Below are positions 16,526 to 25,639 of a stretch of 64,000 nucleotides of DNA, piece by piece (within the stretch, counting starts at the first letter, position 1; each line of letters starts with the position of its first letter). Below the pieces are notes generated by a model that saw nothing but the letters and a program-made list of their open reading frames with translations, was not told the DNA's origin and ran no database searches. Position numbers and translations under genes: made by a program. The stretch is from Leptolyngbya sp. O-77 (GTDB lineage: Bacteria > Cyanobacteriota > Cyanobacteriia > Elainellales > Elainellaceae). Location: positions 3,323,001 through 3,387,000 of the forward strand of contig NZ_AP017367.1 in assembly GCF_001548395.1 (NCBI RefSeq), in the 5' to 3' direction.

Positions 16526-17884
16526 ATGAAAGCCCGCTGTCACGAATCCCTGCTCCTTCTCCCCGAACCCCTCATGTTTCAGGCCACTCGCCGCCGCCTT
16601 GCTCTGTGGTATACGACCGTTACAGCCGTGCTGCTGATTGTGTTTGCCAGCGGCGTGTATCTCTATGTGCGGACGACCCTGATCGAGCGGATCGACGACA
16701 CGCTGAGCCATGTGGTAGAGGTGGTGGGGCGATCGCTCGTGATTGAACCCGCCAACCCGGCCAGGGGTCTGCCGCCACGGGTCAACATCGAGGCCAGCTT
16801 TCGCGACGACTCCGACTCGGTAGAAGACGACCACATCGACCTAGAGTGGTTCGACCCGGCGGGAATACTGCTCTGGTCTACGTTTTCGTCTGCGCCAGAG
16901 ATTCCGCTGCATCCCAACAGCAACGGCGAAACGGTTCATGTAACGGAGGATTTGCTGCTGCGACAGGTGACGCAGCGCATTGAGGCAGGCGGGCAACTGC
17001 TGGGCTATCTGCGCGTCAGCCACCCCTGGTTTGAAGTGACGAAGCCCACGCGACAGCTCATCCGCGATCTGGCGCTGGGAACGGCGCTGCTGGTGGGCAC
17101 GGTGGCAGGCATCGGCTGGCTGCTGTCGGAGTTGGCGATGGCCCCGGTGCGCGAGTCTTACCAACGGCTGAAGCAGTTCACTGCCGATGCGTCGCACGAA
17201 TTGCGAAACCCCATCGCCGTGATCCAAACCAATGTGCAGGTGGCGCTGGCCGATGCGGAACCCGACCCTGCGATGCAGCAGCAGCAGCTTAAAGTGATCG
17301 AGCGGCTGACGCGGCGACTGGGGCGGCTGGTGGATGATCTGTTGTTTCTGGCGCGGCAAGACAGCGGTACAAAACTGGCCCGACGAGAGGCGATCGCCCT
17401 GCCTGTGCTGCTCGAAGAAGTGCTGGAGGAACAGGAGAGCATCGCCGCCGACAAGCCCGTATCGCTGAATTTGGAAATCAGTCCGGAGCTTCAGCAATTG
17501 CCTGATGCCGTGCAGATACAGGGCGATCGCGACCAGCTTATTCGCCTGTTTACGAACCTAATCGGCAACGCTATTCAGTACACGCCTGCGAACGGCAAAG
17601 TAACCGTCTCAGTGAATCGTAATAAACACAACCCAGCGCAGGTTCAGATTCAAGTCCGCGACACGGGAACAGGCATTCCAGCGGAATCGCTTCCATACTT
17701 GTTCGATCGCTTCTATCGCGTTGATCCCGCCCGCACCTCCGACAGTCGCAGCAAGGACAGCAGCGGCTCCGGCCTCGGACTGGCGATCGCCAAGGTGATT
17801 ACTGAAAACCACCACGGACAGATCCAGGTAGACAGCGAACTGGGCAAAGGAACAATATTTACAGTGACGCTGCCTGCGGGGTGA
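16526..17884 (+). CDS. Two-component sensor histidine kinase (RppB/NrsS-like)
   Basis: This 452-residue membrane kinase has TM1 at about 28-50, an extracytoplasmic sensor (about 52-178) and TM2 at about 183-205. HisKA carries the phospho-His in ASHELRNPIAV (about 226). The HATPase domain shows N in NLIGNAIQYTP, the G1 box VRDTGTGIP and the G2 box GSGLGLAIA. An internal ATG at 16574 starting MFQATRRRLALWYT would put TM1 close to the N-terminus as in relatives and is a strong alternative start. No response regulator gene is adjacent, so the kinase is an orphan here. Related kinases with this N-terminus sense redox state or Ni; the ligand is unknown. Confidence 0.88.
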   Translation: MKARCHESLLLLPEPLMFQATRRRLALWYTTVTAVLLIVFASGVYLYVRTTLIERIDDTLSHVVEVVGRSLVIEPANPARGLPPRVNIEASFRDDSDSVEDDHIDLEWFDPAGILLWSTFSSAPEIPLHPNSNGETVHVTEDLLLRQVTQRIEAGGQLLGYLRVSHPWFEVTKPTRQLIRDLALGTALLVGTVAGIGWLLSELAMAPVRESYQRLKQFTADASHELRNPIAVIQTNVQVALADAEPDPAMQQQQLKVIERLTRRLGRLVDDLLFLARQDSGTKLARREAIALPVLLEEVLEEQESIAADKPVSLNLEISPELQQLPDAVQIQGDRDQLIRLFTNLIGNAIQYTPANGKVTVSVNRNKHNPAQVQIQVRDTGTGIPAESLPYLFDRFYRVDPARTSDSRSKDSSGSGLGLAIAKVITENHHGQIQVDSELGKGTIFTVTLPAG

Positions 17885-17933
17885 GCAGGGGTTGGCGTGT
17901 TGCGAATGAGAAGATTGGATCGCCCGTCCCTCT

Positions 17934-18176
17934 CAGCACCGATATCTTCGGGCGATCGCCCTCATCTCTCAGCACCCGCACCTCTGGGCGATCGCCCCCC
18001 TGATATCTCTCGGAACCTCGAACTGCTGACCCAAATCTACCGCGACTTAAAGTTTGCAACTTACTCGAAAGTGTTTGGGAGTGTTCGATTTGACCCAGAT
18101 CTTGAAGAACCGAGCCTTCGCAAGTGGGGGGCGAATCGCCTACCCACCGACAAGCTGACAGAACTAGAGCGCTGAG
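17934..18176. repeat. Short unknown cassette body, copy 1 (terminal, no attC of its own)
   Basis: It is homologous to 25640-25906 and 25992-26255. It contains two GGCGATCGCC-centred blocks followed by a conserved region ending GCTGAG just before GGCTAAC. Frames on both strands stay open for about 60-90 codons without a consistent start, so coding is unproven. It follows the sensor kinase stop by about 50 bp and ends the array. Confidence 0.7.
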
Positions 18177-18262
18177 GGCTAACTGTGAAGCTCAACGGCG
18201 GCAAGTAATCTTTGCCACCCCACCGAGATCTCACGCCCGTCCGTTGCAGCGCAGTGTTAGCC
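18177..18262 (-). other. attC-like site A
   Basis: Outer boxes are GGCTAAC and GTTAGCC, perfectly complementary. The inner arms are GCTCAACGGCGG and CCGTCCGTTGCAGC. They pair with two extrahelical bases, T and C, 6 bp apart on the same arm. The spacing and one-sided placement match the extrahelical bases that orient classic attC sites. The gene-sense strand is minus. The loop region is about 40 nt. Confidence 0.8.
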
Positions 18263-18303
18263 TGCTCTAGACTTAGAAGTAGATGGAAACCCCTACTTTT
18301 ATT

Positions 18304-18534
18304 ATGAGCTATCGCGACATCATAACTATTGAACCTGATAAACGTGGAGGGAAGCCCTGTATTCGCCGAATGCGAATTACGGTTTACGACGTTCTTGGCT
18401 GGCTAGCCGCTGGGATGTCTATTCCTGAAATTGTTGATGACTTCCCGGAACTGACAGAGACAGATATCAGAGCTTGCTTAGAGTTTGCGGCTGATCGTGA
18501 ACATCGTTTAGTTGCTTCAGTGAGTGCCGCTTGA
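18304..18534 (+). CDS. DUF433-type antitoxin
   Basis: This 76-residue protein (83 if the ATG at 18283 is used) begins MSYRDIITIEPDKRGGKPCIRRMRITVYDVL, the DUF433 signature. The later part, with DFPELTETDIRACLEFAADREH, resembles the DNA-binding half of this VapB-like antitoxin family. I chose the later ATG because family members start at this point. Its stop overlaps the TTG start of the partner. The pair is transcribed opposite to the attC orientation, unusual for a cassette gene. Confidence 0.85.
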   Translation: MSYRDIITIEPDKRGGKPCIRRMRITVYDVLGWLAAGMSIPEIVDDFPELTETDIRACLEFAADREHRLVASVSAA

Positions 18535-18863
18535 AACTACTCTTTGATCAAAACCTGAGCCGAAAACTTGTCTCTCGCTTGGCTGATATTTTTCCGAATG
18601 CTAGCCATGTACAATTTCATGAGTTAGCGGAGAAGTCAGATACAGAGATTTGGGAATTCGCTAAGTTAAATGATTTCTGCATTGTGACTCAAGATGCAGA
18701 TTTTGCGGAAAGAAGCCGACTATATGGTTCTCCACCAAAAGTGGTATGGCTAAGATGTGGAAATGCACCAACTAGCCAGGTTGAAACTCTCATTCGTTCT
18801 GGGCAAGAAGCAATTGAAGAACTTTTAAGAAATCCTACTTTTCACTGTTTGGAACTCCATTAA
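18531..18863 (+). CDS. DUF5615 PIN-like toxin/nuclease
   Basis: This 110-residue protein has the DUF5615 pattern: LLFDQNLSRKL at the N-terminus (Asp 5), SDTEIWEFAK (about 38-47), IVTQDADFAERS (Asp pair about 57-59) and VVWLRCGN. These acidic residues form a PIN-like active site, so it is probably a metal-dependent RNase neutralised by the DUF433 protein. It starts with TTG overlapping the antitoxin stop. Its stop codon lies inside the 9-bp target duplication of the IS that follows. Confidence 0.83.
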   Translation: MKLLFDQNLSRKLVSRLADIFPNASHVQFHELAEKSDTEIWEFAKLNDFCIVTQDADFAERSRLYGSPPKVVWLRCGNAPTSQVETLIRSGQEAIEELLRNPTFHCLELH

Positions 18864-18866
18864 TGC

Positions 18867-19948
18867 CAGAAGTGTTGAAAGATAGATTAAGCGACGAAAA
18901 AAAGGGACAGAATGCAGTATTCTGTCCCCTAGTAAACAAAAAATGATGCCTGATGATAGCCTCATTTCCGAAGCTTGTCAAATCGATCTTGATGCAGCTT
19001 TGTCCGCATGACTATCCCGTTTTGAACTCGCGCTTGTTCTTTGAAATCTGGTTGACCTTTGTGTTGGACAAGGGCTTAACCAGCATGAGAGACTTATTTT
19101 ACCGCCTAAATCGTACAGGTGTTGAGGTCGATATATCCACCTTTTCTAAAGCTTGCAAAACTCGAACGGATGGGCACTTTTGTCGAATCTATGCACAGTT
19201 AATTGAGCAAGTAAAGCGCAACAGCCGACCGCGGCTCAGATACTTTTCCGATGATTCAACCATCGTTACACTTACCAGCAACTATTTTGGCTGCAAGGAT
19301 ATCACCAAGTTAAATTACTGAATGGAACAACTTAGAGCAAGATATTCGAGTGAATGCTGATTCATTTTGGGCAAGGACATGAGCAAAGTTTGCCGATTCG
19401 ATTAGCACGATGATCCCGAAACGGCCGATCATGGATAGAGGCTTCGCAAGCTGGGAATTTCTCGACCAAATGAGTCTCACTCAAACAAAGTTTGTGGTGC
19501 GAATCAAGAACAATATGAAGACTGAACTTGACCACGACCGTTACGTCGTGGTTGGTTCTGTGATTTGGAGAGTCGGAGCGAGTTTCGTCTGGCAACTAAT
19601 GTCAATGAGAGCGACGAAGAAATCAGTGATACCTATCGCATCGTTGGCAAATTGAGGTGTGATGGAAGTTTCTCAAGATGCACTTAAAGCTCGATCGCTC
19701 TCATCACCAAGAATGTGAATGGGGTGAGTATTCAGATTTATATGGTGCTCATCACGTATTTAATCTTATTGTTAATCGAAATTCCAGCATTCTATGGCAG
19801 TGAATTGCTCGACAAGTTCGGTATTTACAACTGGAACTGAGCCGTCGCTGCTCAATGGTTCATTGGAGCTACGATCTGCTGCCCGAAACACTCGTATGAC
19901 TCTTGTAAGCTAAAATGTAAAGTTTTCTATCTGGATTCAACACTTCTG
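18867..19948 (+). mobile_element. IS4-family insertion sequence, degenerate copy
   Basis: This 1082-bp element has inverted ends CAGAAGTGTTGAA / TTCAACACTTCTG. It is flanked by the direct duplication CATTAATGC at 18858-18866 and 19949-19957. Just inside the left end, GGGACAGAATG...CATTCTGTCCC-type sequence (18903-18927) forms a hairpin that may block read-in transcription. The same hairpin is in the copy at 53491-53515. Confidence 0.92.
18953..19899 (+). pseudogene. IS4-family transposase, multiply frameshifted
   Basis: The N-terminal part reads clearly (FPKLVKSILMQLCPHDYPVLNSRLFFEIW; DSTIVTLTSN). Frame changes follow near 19290, 19330, 19390 and 19600-19700. Later blocks such as MDRGFASWEFLDQMSL and the end LLPETLV can be recovered in other frames. 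The catalytic Asp regions are present but split, so the enzyme is inactive unless supplied in trans. Confidence 0.88.
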
Positions 19949-20039
19949 CATTAATGCACCTTGGGCTGATTTCTCAGTATCCTATGCTGTTTGATGTTGC
20001 GTGATCTGATCTGGCAGCGATTTAACTGCTCGACAAAGA

Positions 20040-20530
20040 TCAATAATCGATATAATCGCTATCCAAGTTCTGCCCCTGCTGATCCCTGCCAGAAAGAATC
20101 AGATCATGAAAAGCATCATTTGCAAAAAAACTAGACTTAGATGGATCTGCATGAGCAATTTTGTTCAAAGCATCTCTTAAGCTAAGTTCCGTAAAACCAG
20201 GCTTCTCGCTGTAAGGTGGTCGGTAGCTGTTAATTACATCAGAAACATCTTTGCTGCTGGCAGAATGCTTTAAAGCACCAACAGTGATATCTTTGAGTAG
20301 CTTTTTTTGAATGCTGCATTATAATCCTGTTCAGGGCGGATTGAGAGAGCTAGAATTCGCAATATTTCAACACCTTTCTCGGATGAGTCTCGTAGAATCT
20401 CTCCCTCTTGTTTTGTTGATCTACTCCAAAACTATTGATGAAAGCAGTTTCTAAAGTTTTGGCTGATCATCTCTAGCTCGTCAGCACATTCATGGGAATG
20501 TTCTCCGTAGCCACATTCTAAAATCTCCAC
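20040..20530 (-). pseudogene. Degraded unknown cassette gene
   Basis: Starting just inside attC site B on the minus strand, three consecutive frames give fragments of one protein. The first begins VEILECGYGEHSH and stops after NCFHQ. The second contains EKGVEILRILALSIRPEQDYN. The third runs ALKHSASSKDVSDVINSYRP to ILSGRDQQGQNLDSDYIDY with a stop at 20040-20042. A seven-A run near 20310 marks one shift. I recognise no family. The orientation matches the attC sites, so it was probably the original gene of this cassette. Confidence 0.6.
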
Positions 20531-20571
20531 CTTAAACAGGGAATTGCAAGGTAATACTAAGCGATAATGCA

Positions 20572-20659
20572 GGCTAACGTTCCTCTTCAGCGGCGGCTAG
20601 TAACCTTTTGCATCTCCACTGAGATCTCTCAACCGTCCGCTGCAAGAGGGTTGTTAGCT
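20572..20659 (-). other. attC-like site B
   Basis: Outer boxes are GGCTAAC and GTTAGCT. Inner arms CTCTTCAGCGGCGG and CCGTCCGCTGCAAGAG pair with the same two extrahelical bases (T and C, 6 bp apart on the right arm) as the other sites, although the arm sequence differs. It lies 21 bp past the true stop of the VapC-like gene, the expected place for the attC of that cassette. Confidence 0.82.
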
Positions 20660-20679
20660 GGCTTTTTTAGGGCAACAAC

Positions 20680-21082
20680 TCAAAAGTAGTCACAGTGGCT
20701 TGGACGAATAATCGAAAAATCTCGATGATCGAGCGTATAAACGCGAGTAATAGCAAGCCCTCTCAGCTAGAGCAACGATCGCTGCATCTGTGAAATCAAG
20801 CTGATTATCAGCATATTTTTCCAAAATCTCATGCACCCGTACTAAATCCTCTGGGATTACAGGCTCAACTTGAACCGCATCAGGTGTCATGCTGGACACA
20901 AAACGACGCATTGCTTGATGACCCAATCTTGATGCAATCAGATAGCAGACTTCAGGTAGAACAACTACAGGCAGCACCAATGGCTCATTCACGCTTTGAG
21001 CGATAGCTAAGACCCGCTGATGATTACGATCGCTCTGATCCGTGAGCGCAAACAAAAAACTGGTGTCGAGTATTGCCGTCAT
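20680..21082 (-). pseudogene. VapC-like PIN-domain toxin with one-base frameshift
   Basis: The gene reads MTAILDTSFLFALTDQSDRN with the first PIN Asp at residue 6, and LDFTDAAIVALAER with the next acidic group. A run of three G near 20763 then shifts the frame. Without one G the protein continues LAITRVYTLDHRDFSIIRPS to a stop at 20680-20682 and regains the last conserved Asp. As written, the alternative frame ends at 20690 with an unrelated tail. The gene is either inactivated or affected by a sequence error. It overlaps the antitoxin gene by 4 bp. Confidence 0.82.
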
Positions 21083-21354
21083 GCCGGATTGCTTGGCTTG
21101 GAACTCCAGCCATACATAGGGTCAATTTCATTACGGAGAATCTCTTCATCCCGTTCTGAAACATCCTGTTGACCAGAGTTGCCCAAACCCGCAACTGCAA
21201 CTAAGAAATTAGCAGTATGACCGTTAACCTCATTACGTTTAGCTGATTTATAGTGAAGATAATCTAGAAAACTGGCGAGTTCTAGCAAAGCCTCTTCAGG
21301 GAGAGCGCTGACTGCTTCAAGAATCTGTTGCCGTTCTATAGTGCTGCTGCTCAT
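21079..21354 (-). CDS. Antitoxin partner of the VapC-like protein
   Basis: This is a small acidic protein (91 residues) with an N-terminal helix-rich segment, EAVSALPEEALLELASFLDYLHYKSAKRN, like the DUF2281 class of type II antitoxins, and a charged C-terminal tail suited to wrapping the PIN toxin. A start at the ATG 21352-21354 is chosen; a TTG two codons upstream is possible. Stop and toxin start overlap, so the pair is an operon. A GGAGG sits 20 nt upstream in front of an out-of-frame ATG, giving a 15-codon leader frame. Confidence 0.75.
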   Translation of the reverse strand: MSSSTIERQQILEAVSALPEEALLELASFLDYLHYKSAKRNEVNGHTANFLVAVAGLGNSGQQDVSERDEEILRNEIDPMYGWSSKPSNPA

Positions 21355-22737
21355 TGCCAAATCTCATGAGGAAACCTCCCCTATTTTACCTCGCAACTCA
21401 GCAATAGGGCTTATTTGATGCTTGTTGCAGCAGGTGGCACCTAAATGCAGTTAGCACCTGAAAAAATTGGTTTAGAAGTTTCTAATTACTGTTTCATATG
21501 TAGCACAGAGCATACCATTTAGTCTTCCAGAACCAGATGCCGCTGTCACAAACTGTCCAATATCCACCGTTACAGAGTGAGAATGATTTCCCCCGCCTTG
21601 TGTATAGGCATCTTTGGCATTAGTACCACCGGTATCAATTGATGTAAACGGACCCCCATCTTTGGGAAAATTTCGGCTGTACCATGCCTGAGGTAAAGCA
21701 TGTTGGTGGTCGCCTGATGCGGTGGTATTTGCAGAAATGCTTGGTGGGTCAACAACATGATGATGTGAATCAGCCTCACCCTGTGTTCCTGCTTGCGGTC
21801 CGCCCGAACCTGCTCCACAAATAAAGCGATCGCGTAGATCTGGCGTACCCTTGGTGCCATCACATAGAAGCCATCCTGAAGGAATTGCCTCAGCGATTCC
21901 AGACCACAGCATAATTGTCCTAGAGGGGACAAGATAGGCTTTCATTTTCTCTAGTTCCATATTTTCTCCATAAATTTCTGGAAGACCGATCTTTGCCACA
22001 TAAGCATCTGGAATCGTATAATCTTTCCAAGACTTACAGGCATCTGCTGCCACCTCAACACTCCTTAGGTGAGTTTCGATGGTGTTGAGTTCAGATCTAA
22101 TAGCCTGCATTGTAATCTGCTGAGATTCTTTAACGGAATCCCGTCTAGCATCTCCGCTCGCTTCAGCGTTTAGTTCCTTGAGTTGGCTGGGTTCTATTGA
22201 AAGCAGGTTTTCAACAGGTTTACCGTTGATTGCAAACACTACGCCAGTACCAGTTTTATAGTCATTAAAGCGACGTCTAACAAAGTCAAAATCGTTTCGC
22301 AACTGAATTAGTTCAACGTACCGTCGTCCAAGAAGCTCAAGATCTGCTTCCCGCTTGTCGGCACTGAACTCTCCAGAACCATCCCTGAACTGAAGATTCG
22401 ACATATTATCGTAAGGCTGATAGATGCCATACGCCACACTATACTCATTCCAATCAGCTTTACCAAAAGCGACAACTTGTTCAATCATCTCATCGGGCGT
22501 TTCCGGATTTCTTTGTCCAGTTGGGTAGCCATCACGAATTGCAAACACTCTGGTAGAAGATCTGCTTGCCACTCTTGCCAACTTGGCAGAAACAGAAGCG
22601 TCTGCGCTTGCTCCTTTCCAACCTGAGCCAGATACGGCTACCGAGATTTCCATTTGTTGATCTTCAGTCGTCGATTCCACTTCGATCACACCGATGTAAA
22701 TACTCCCCGGAACAATTCCTGCTAAAAACTCGGTACC

Positions 22738-23910
22738 CAGAAGTGTTGAATGATAGCAAATATGTTTAAAAAAATAGCCCCTAATCGTGTAAACTAGAGG
22801 CTATAAAAAAGAAAATAATGTTAGTATCATGATATCAAACTTTCCTGAGATCGTCAAAAAGCATCTGGGCCACCTCGCCACGGATGACTATCCGGTTCTC
22901 AACAGCTTTCTATTTGTTTCTATTTGGCTCTCCTTGGTTCTCGATCAGAGTCAAAGCAGTATGAGGAGCGTCTTCAAGCGCTTAAATATTCGTGGCATCA
23001 AGGTCAAGATTTCTACTTTTTCTAAAGCCAGCAAGAACCGTGATCCCCAGATACTTTATGATCTTTTTTGGGTATTGAAGCAGGAACTCCACAAAAGGCA
23101 TAAGATTGATGCTGCAAAGCTGACTTTATTTCCGCTGGATTCAACCATTGTTAGTTTGACGAGCAAGTTGCTCTGGGCGCAGGGTATTCACCAAGTAAAG
23201 CTGTTTAGTGGTTTAGATTTAATGACACATGAGCCGGGGGTGTTTTCATCCACTTTGGTCAAGGTCATGACAGTAAACATGGAAAACGATCGATGCTGTG
23301 CCTGATAATAGTGTCGGGGTCATGGATCGGGGCTTTTTTAGCCTAGCTCGAATTCGCTATTTACTGAATCAAGAGAATCGCTACTTTATCGTCAGAATCA
23401 AGAATAATATTAGTCTCAAGATGCTAGAAAATGGCAACTTCTTGATTGGCACGGGTAAGGAGCAAGTTGAAGCACGGGTTGTCGCCTTTTGTGATTTAGA
23501 ATCACAAACAGAATATCGCTTGTCAACGAATCTACCGATAGGGGGAGAAAATACCATTTCCAATGAGGAAATTAGCGAATTTTATCGTTTGCGTTGGCAG
23601 ATAGAGTTATTTTGGAAATTTCTGAAGATGCATCTGAAACTAGATCGACTAATTACTAAGAATGTGAACGGGATTGAGATGCAGATTTATGCGTGTTTGG
23701 TAGCTTATGTGATTTTGCAATTGGTGACAATTCCGAAAGAATTTGGCAACAAAGTATTAGATAAGCTACGATATTTACAGGCTTTTATGTGTGAAAATAT
23801 CAGTTATGCCCACTGGCTCCAAAAATTAGTGTTTTGTTGACAAAACCAGCTTGCCACAGGATTAGTGTGTCTATTTTTAGAAAAGAAAATCTTAAGATTC
23901 AACACTTTTG
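22738..23910 (+). mobile_element. IS4-family insertion sequence inside the MACPF-like gene
   Basis: This 1173-bp element has ends CAGAAGTGTTGAAT and ATTCAACACTTTTG. It is flanked by the perfect 9-bp duplication CTCGGTACC at 22729-22737 and 23911-23919. The clean duplication shows a simple insertion into a formerly intact gene. Confidence 0.95.
22829..23840 (+). pseudogene. IS4-family transposase with two frameshifts
   Basis: The first segment (22829-about 23240) contains PLDSTIVSLTSKLLW with the first catalytic Asp. The second (about 23290-23840) has VGVMDRGFFS with the second Asp and the YREK signature YRLRWQIELFWKFLK. Between them, IHFGQGHDSKHGK reads in a third frame, so two single-base shifts occur near 23240 and 23285. 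The protein is diverged from the copies at 18.9 and 52.5 kb although its terminal repeats match. Confidence 0.9.
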
Positions 23911-24451
23911 CTCGGTACCATACTTTCTGGTAAATTCTTCTTTTGTCAGCTGCTTCGCTTCATTGATCACTTCCTGGGTAATTTGCGGTCGCTCAATCGT
24001 CTGTGTCGGATACTGAACGACACACTTGGCAACAATGTAAGTGCTGTAGCGGCTGAGGGAAGACTTACCCATAAATTCAGCACTTGCACTTGCAGTGAAA
24101 ACACCTGAATAGCTTGCAGAGGCAGCAACATTTAGCACTTGCATTAAGTGTTCCTGGCTCCGAATCATCGTCAAGCTATACTCTGCACGCTTACCAGTTG
24201 CTGTAGGTAAAGTGCCTGTAAACTTGCCATTAACCGCGAAGCTGTGCATGGTTTTGAGGGATCGATTAACCCCTTGTCCTGCCTGAAGACCTTTTATGTA
24301 ATCAGAGATCATGGATTTGTAATTACACTAATTTCAACAAAACTTGCTTACCCCCAAGCGCTCAGGTTGTTACACCCCCCAAGCTGTTGTTCAGATTACC
24401 TCAAGTGCATTTGCAGATCTTGCATAGCGTTGCTGCTTTTGCACAAAATTG

Positions 24452-25375
24452 CTATGAACTGGAAAATTTTTTGGGTGTCACGCCAGTCAATCGCTTAAAG
24501 TGACGATTGAGATGGCTCTGATGGGTGAAGCCACAGGCGATCGCCACCTCCAAAATTCCCATCTTGCCGTCTTTCAACAACAGCTTTGCCCGCTCTACTC
24601 GCTGCCGAATTACATATTGATGAGGAGTAAAGCCAGTCGATCGCTTGAAAGAACGGCAGAAGTGATAGGCACTGAGTTGGGCGATCGCAGCTAATTCCTC
24701 TAAACTCAACTCCTGGTCTAGATAATCATTGATATAGTCAGTCACAAGTCTCAATTGCACGGGAGGTAAGCCACCCACATAACGAGAAGACTTGTGGTTG
24801 TGAGATGAATAATTCCTCAAGAGATGGACTGCCAATGTATTGGTTAGAGCTTCTGAATAAAGTCGTCCACCCGGTCTGCAAGACTCCACATCGGCTTTGA
24901 GTGCCAGGGCAATCTGAAGAATCAGTGGATCGTAAAGCACAACCTGAGGCAATAGTTCAACTTGCTCCACGGCTAACATTTCTGCCGCATTGCGGAGCAG
25001 TAAGTCTGCTTTCAAATTAAGCATGATTGATTCAATCGGGTGTCTCCAGCGTCCCCAATAGGAATGCTGCATGGGAATGAGCGTCATGCCACCGTTGAAG
25101 TACGTTGCTGTTTGCAAACGCCCTTTTTTAATCCCGTCCATTTGCTGTTCTAGCTGGAAGCTTTGCCCGATACAAATACCGATCGCGTAGTGATCAAGGC
25201 AAAGTTTGGGAGTTTCTCCAACTGGCTGTTTATAACACTCTAAGCTGACACTGTTCCACTCCGCCGCATAGCTTGTTGACAGGGGTAACAGCCGCAGTGC
25301 ATCGGAAAATTTTGGAGGCGAATCGGAAGGTTGATTAGGCTGGTTCTGCTCAGCATTTAAGGACAGTTCTGGCAC
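24452..25375 (-). CDS. AraC-family transcriptional regulator
   Basis: This 307-residue protein has an N-terminal cupin-like ligand region (about 20-190) and a C-terminal double HTH (about 205-305), with LEELAAIAQLSAYHFCRSFKRSTGFTPHQYV and the second helix-turn-helix ILEVAIACGFTHQSHLNRHFKRLTGVTP. It lies upstream of the split MACPF-like gene on the same strand (140-bp gap) and just inside attC C, so it is either a cassette gene or the regulator of that gene. Its effector is unknown. Confidence 0.9.
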   Translation of the reverse strand: MPELSLNAEQNQPNQPSDSPPKFSDALRLLPLSTSYAAEWNSVSLECYKQPVGETPKLCLDHYAIGICIGQSFQLEQQMDGIKKGRLQTATYFNGGMTLIPMQHSYWGRWRHPIESIMLNLKADLLLRNAAEMLAVEQVELLPQVVLYDPLILQIALALKADVESCRPGGRLYSEALTNTLAVHLLRNYSSHNHKSSRYVGGLPPVQLRLVTDYINDYLDQELSLEELAAIAQLSAYHFCRSFKRSTGFTPHQYVIRQRVERAKLLLKDGKMGILEVAIACGFTHQSHLNRHFKRLTGVTPKKFSSS

Positions 25376-25554
25376 GACTTACTTGTTCTATCACCTGCAA
25401 GCTGATTTTCCTACCAAATGTGATTAATTGACAAGTTTTAACCTTTTTGCTGCTTGATTGCGCCCCAACCATTGCCACACGCGATCGTCTTCCGGGTAAT
25501 TTTGCATTGAGCAGACAAATTTGAAGCACGAGTTCAAGACCTTGATGCGGAGCC

Positions 25555-25639
25555 AGCTAACGGTGTAGCTCAACGGCGGTCGGTTGCTCTCGGTCTTGCT
25601 CAGAGTCTCTGTTCCGTCCGTTGCAGCGAGGTGTTAGCC
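25555..25639 (-). other. attC-like site C
   Basis: Outer boxes are AGCTAAC and GTTAGCC. Inner arms are GCTCAACGGCGG / CCGTCCGTTGCAGC with the same two right-arm extrahelical bases as site A. It lies between the AraC gene and the short cassette. Confidence 0.82.

Larger units (their letters stand above)
21472..24312 (-). pseudogene. MACPF-like protein with C-terminal phage tail-collar domain, split by an IS
   Basis: The coding sequence runs 24312-23911, is interrupted by an IS at 22738-23910, and continues 22737-21472. Removing the IS and one 9-bp duplication restores one frame of about 550 residues. The junction reads RKYGTEFLAGIVPGS, close to the MACPF/perforin signature Y-G-T-H-[FY]-x6-G-G. 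Small-residue and beta-type segments with many Ser/Ala lie on both sides. The C-terminus (about the last 140 residues) is a tail-collar domain: IPSGWLLCDGTKGTPDLRDRFICGAG with several His-rich turns. The intact protein would plausibly be a pore-forming toxin with a receptor-binding tip. No signal peptide is visible. The MACPF call rests on the signature, so I hold it as likely rather than certain. Confidence 0.7.

Noticed and set aside
17897..18175. Frames of 92-94 codons in the three short cassette bodies (also 25621-25905 and 25973-26254)
   Set aside because: The starts lie in attC or HIP1 sequence, frames are open on both strands because of base composition, and they run against the attC polarity. 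Similarity among them follows from DNA homology.
21361..21471. A possible further attC (GTTAGCACC near GTTGCAGCAGG)
   Set aside because: Only one outer box and one arm-like segment are present. The spacing is wrong and no complementary partner is found.
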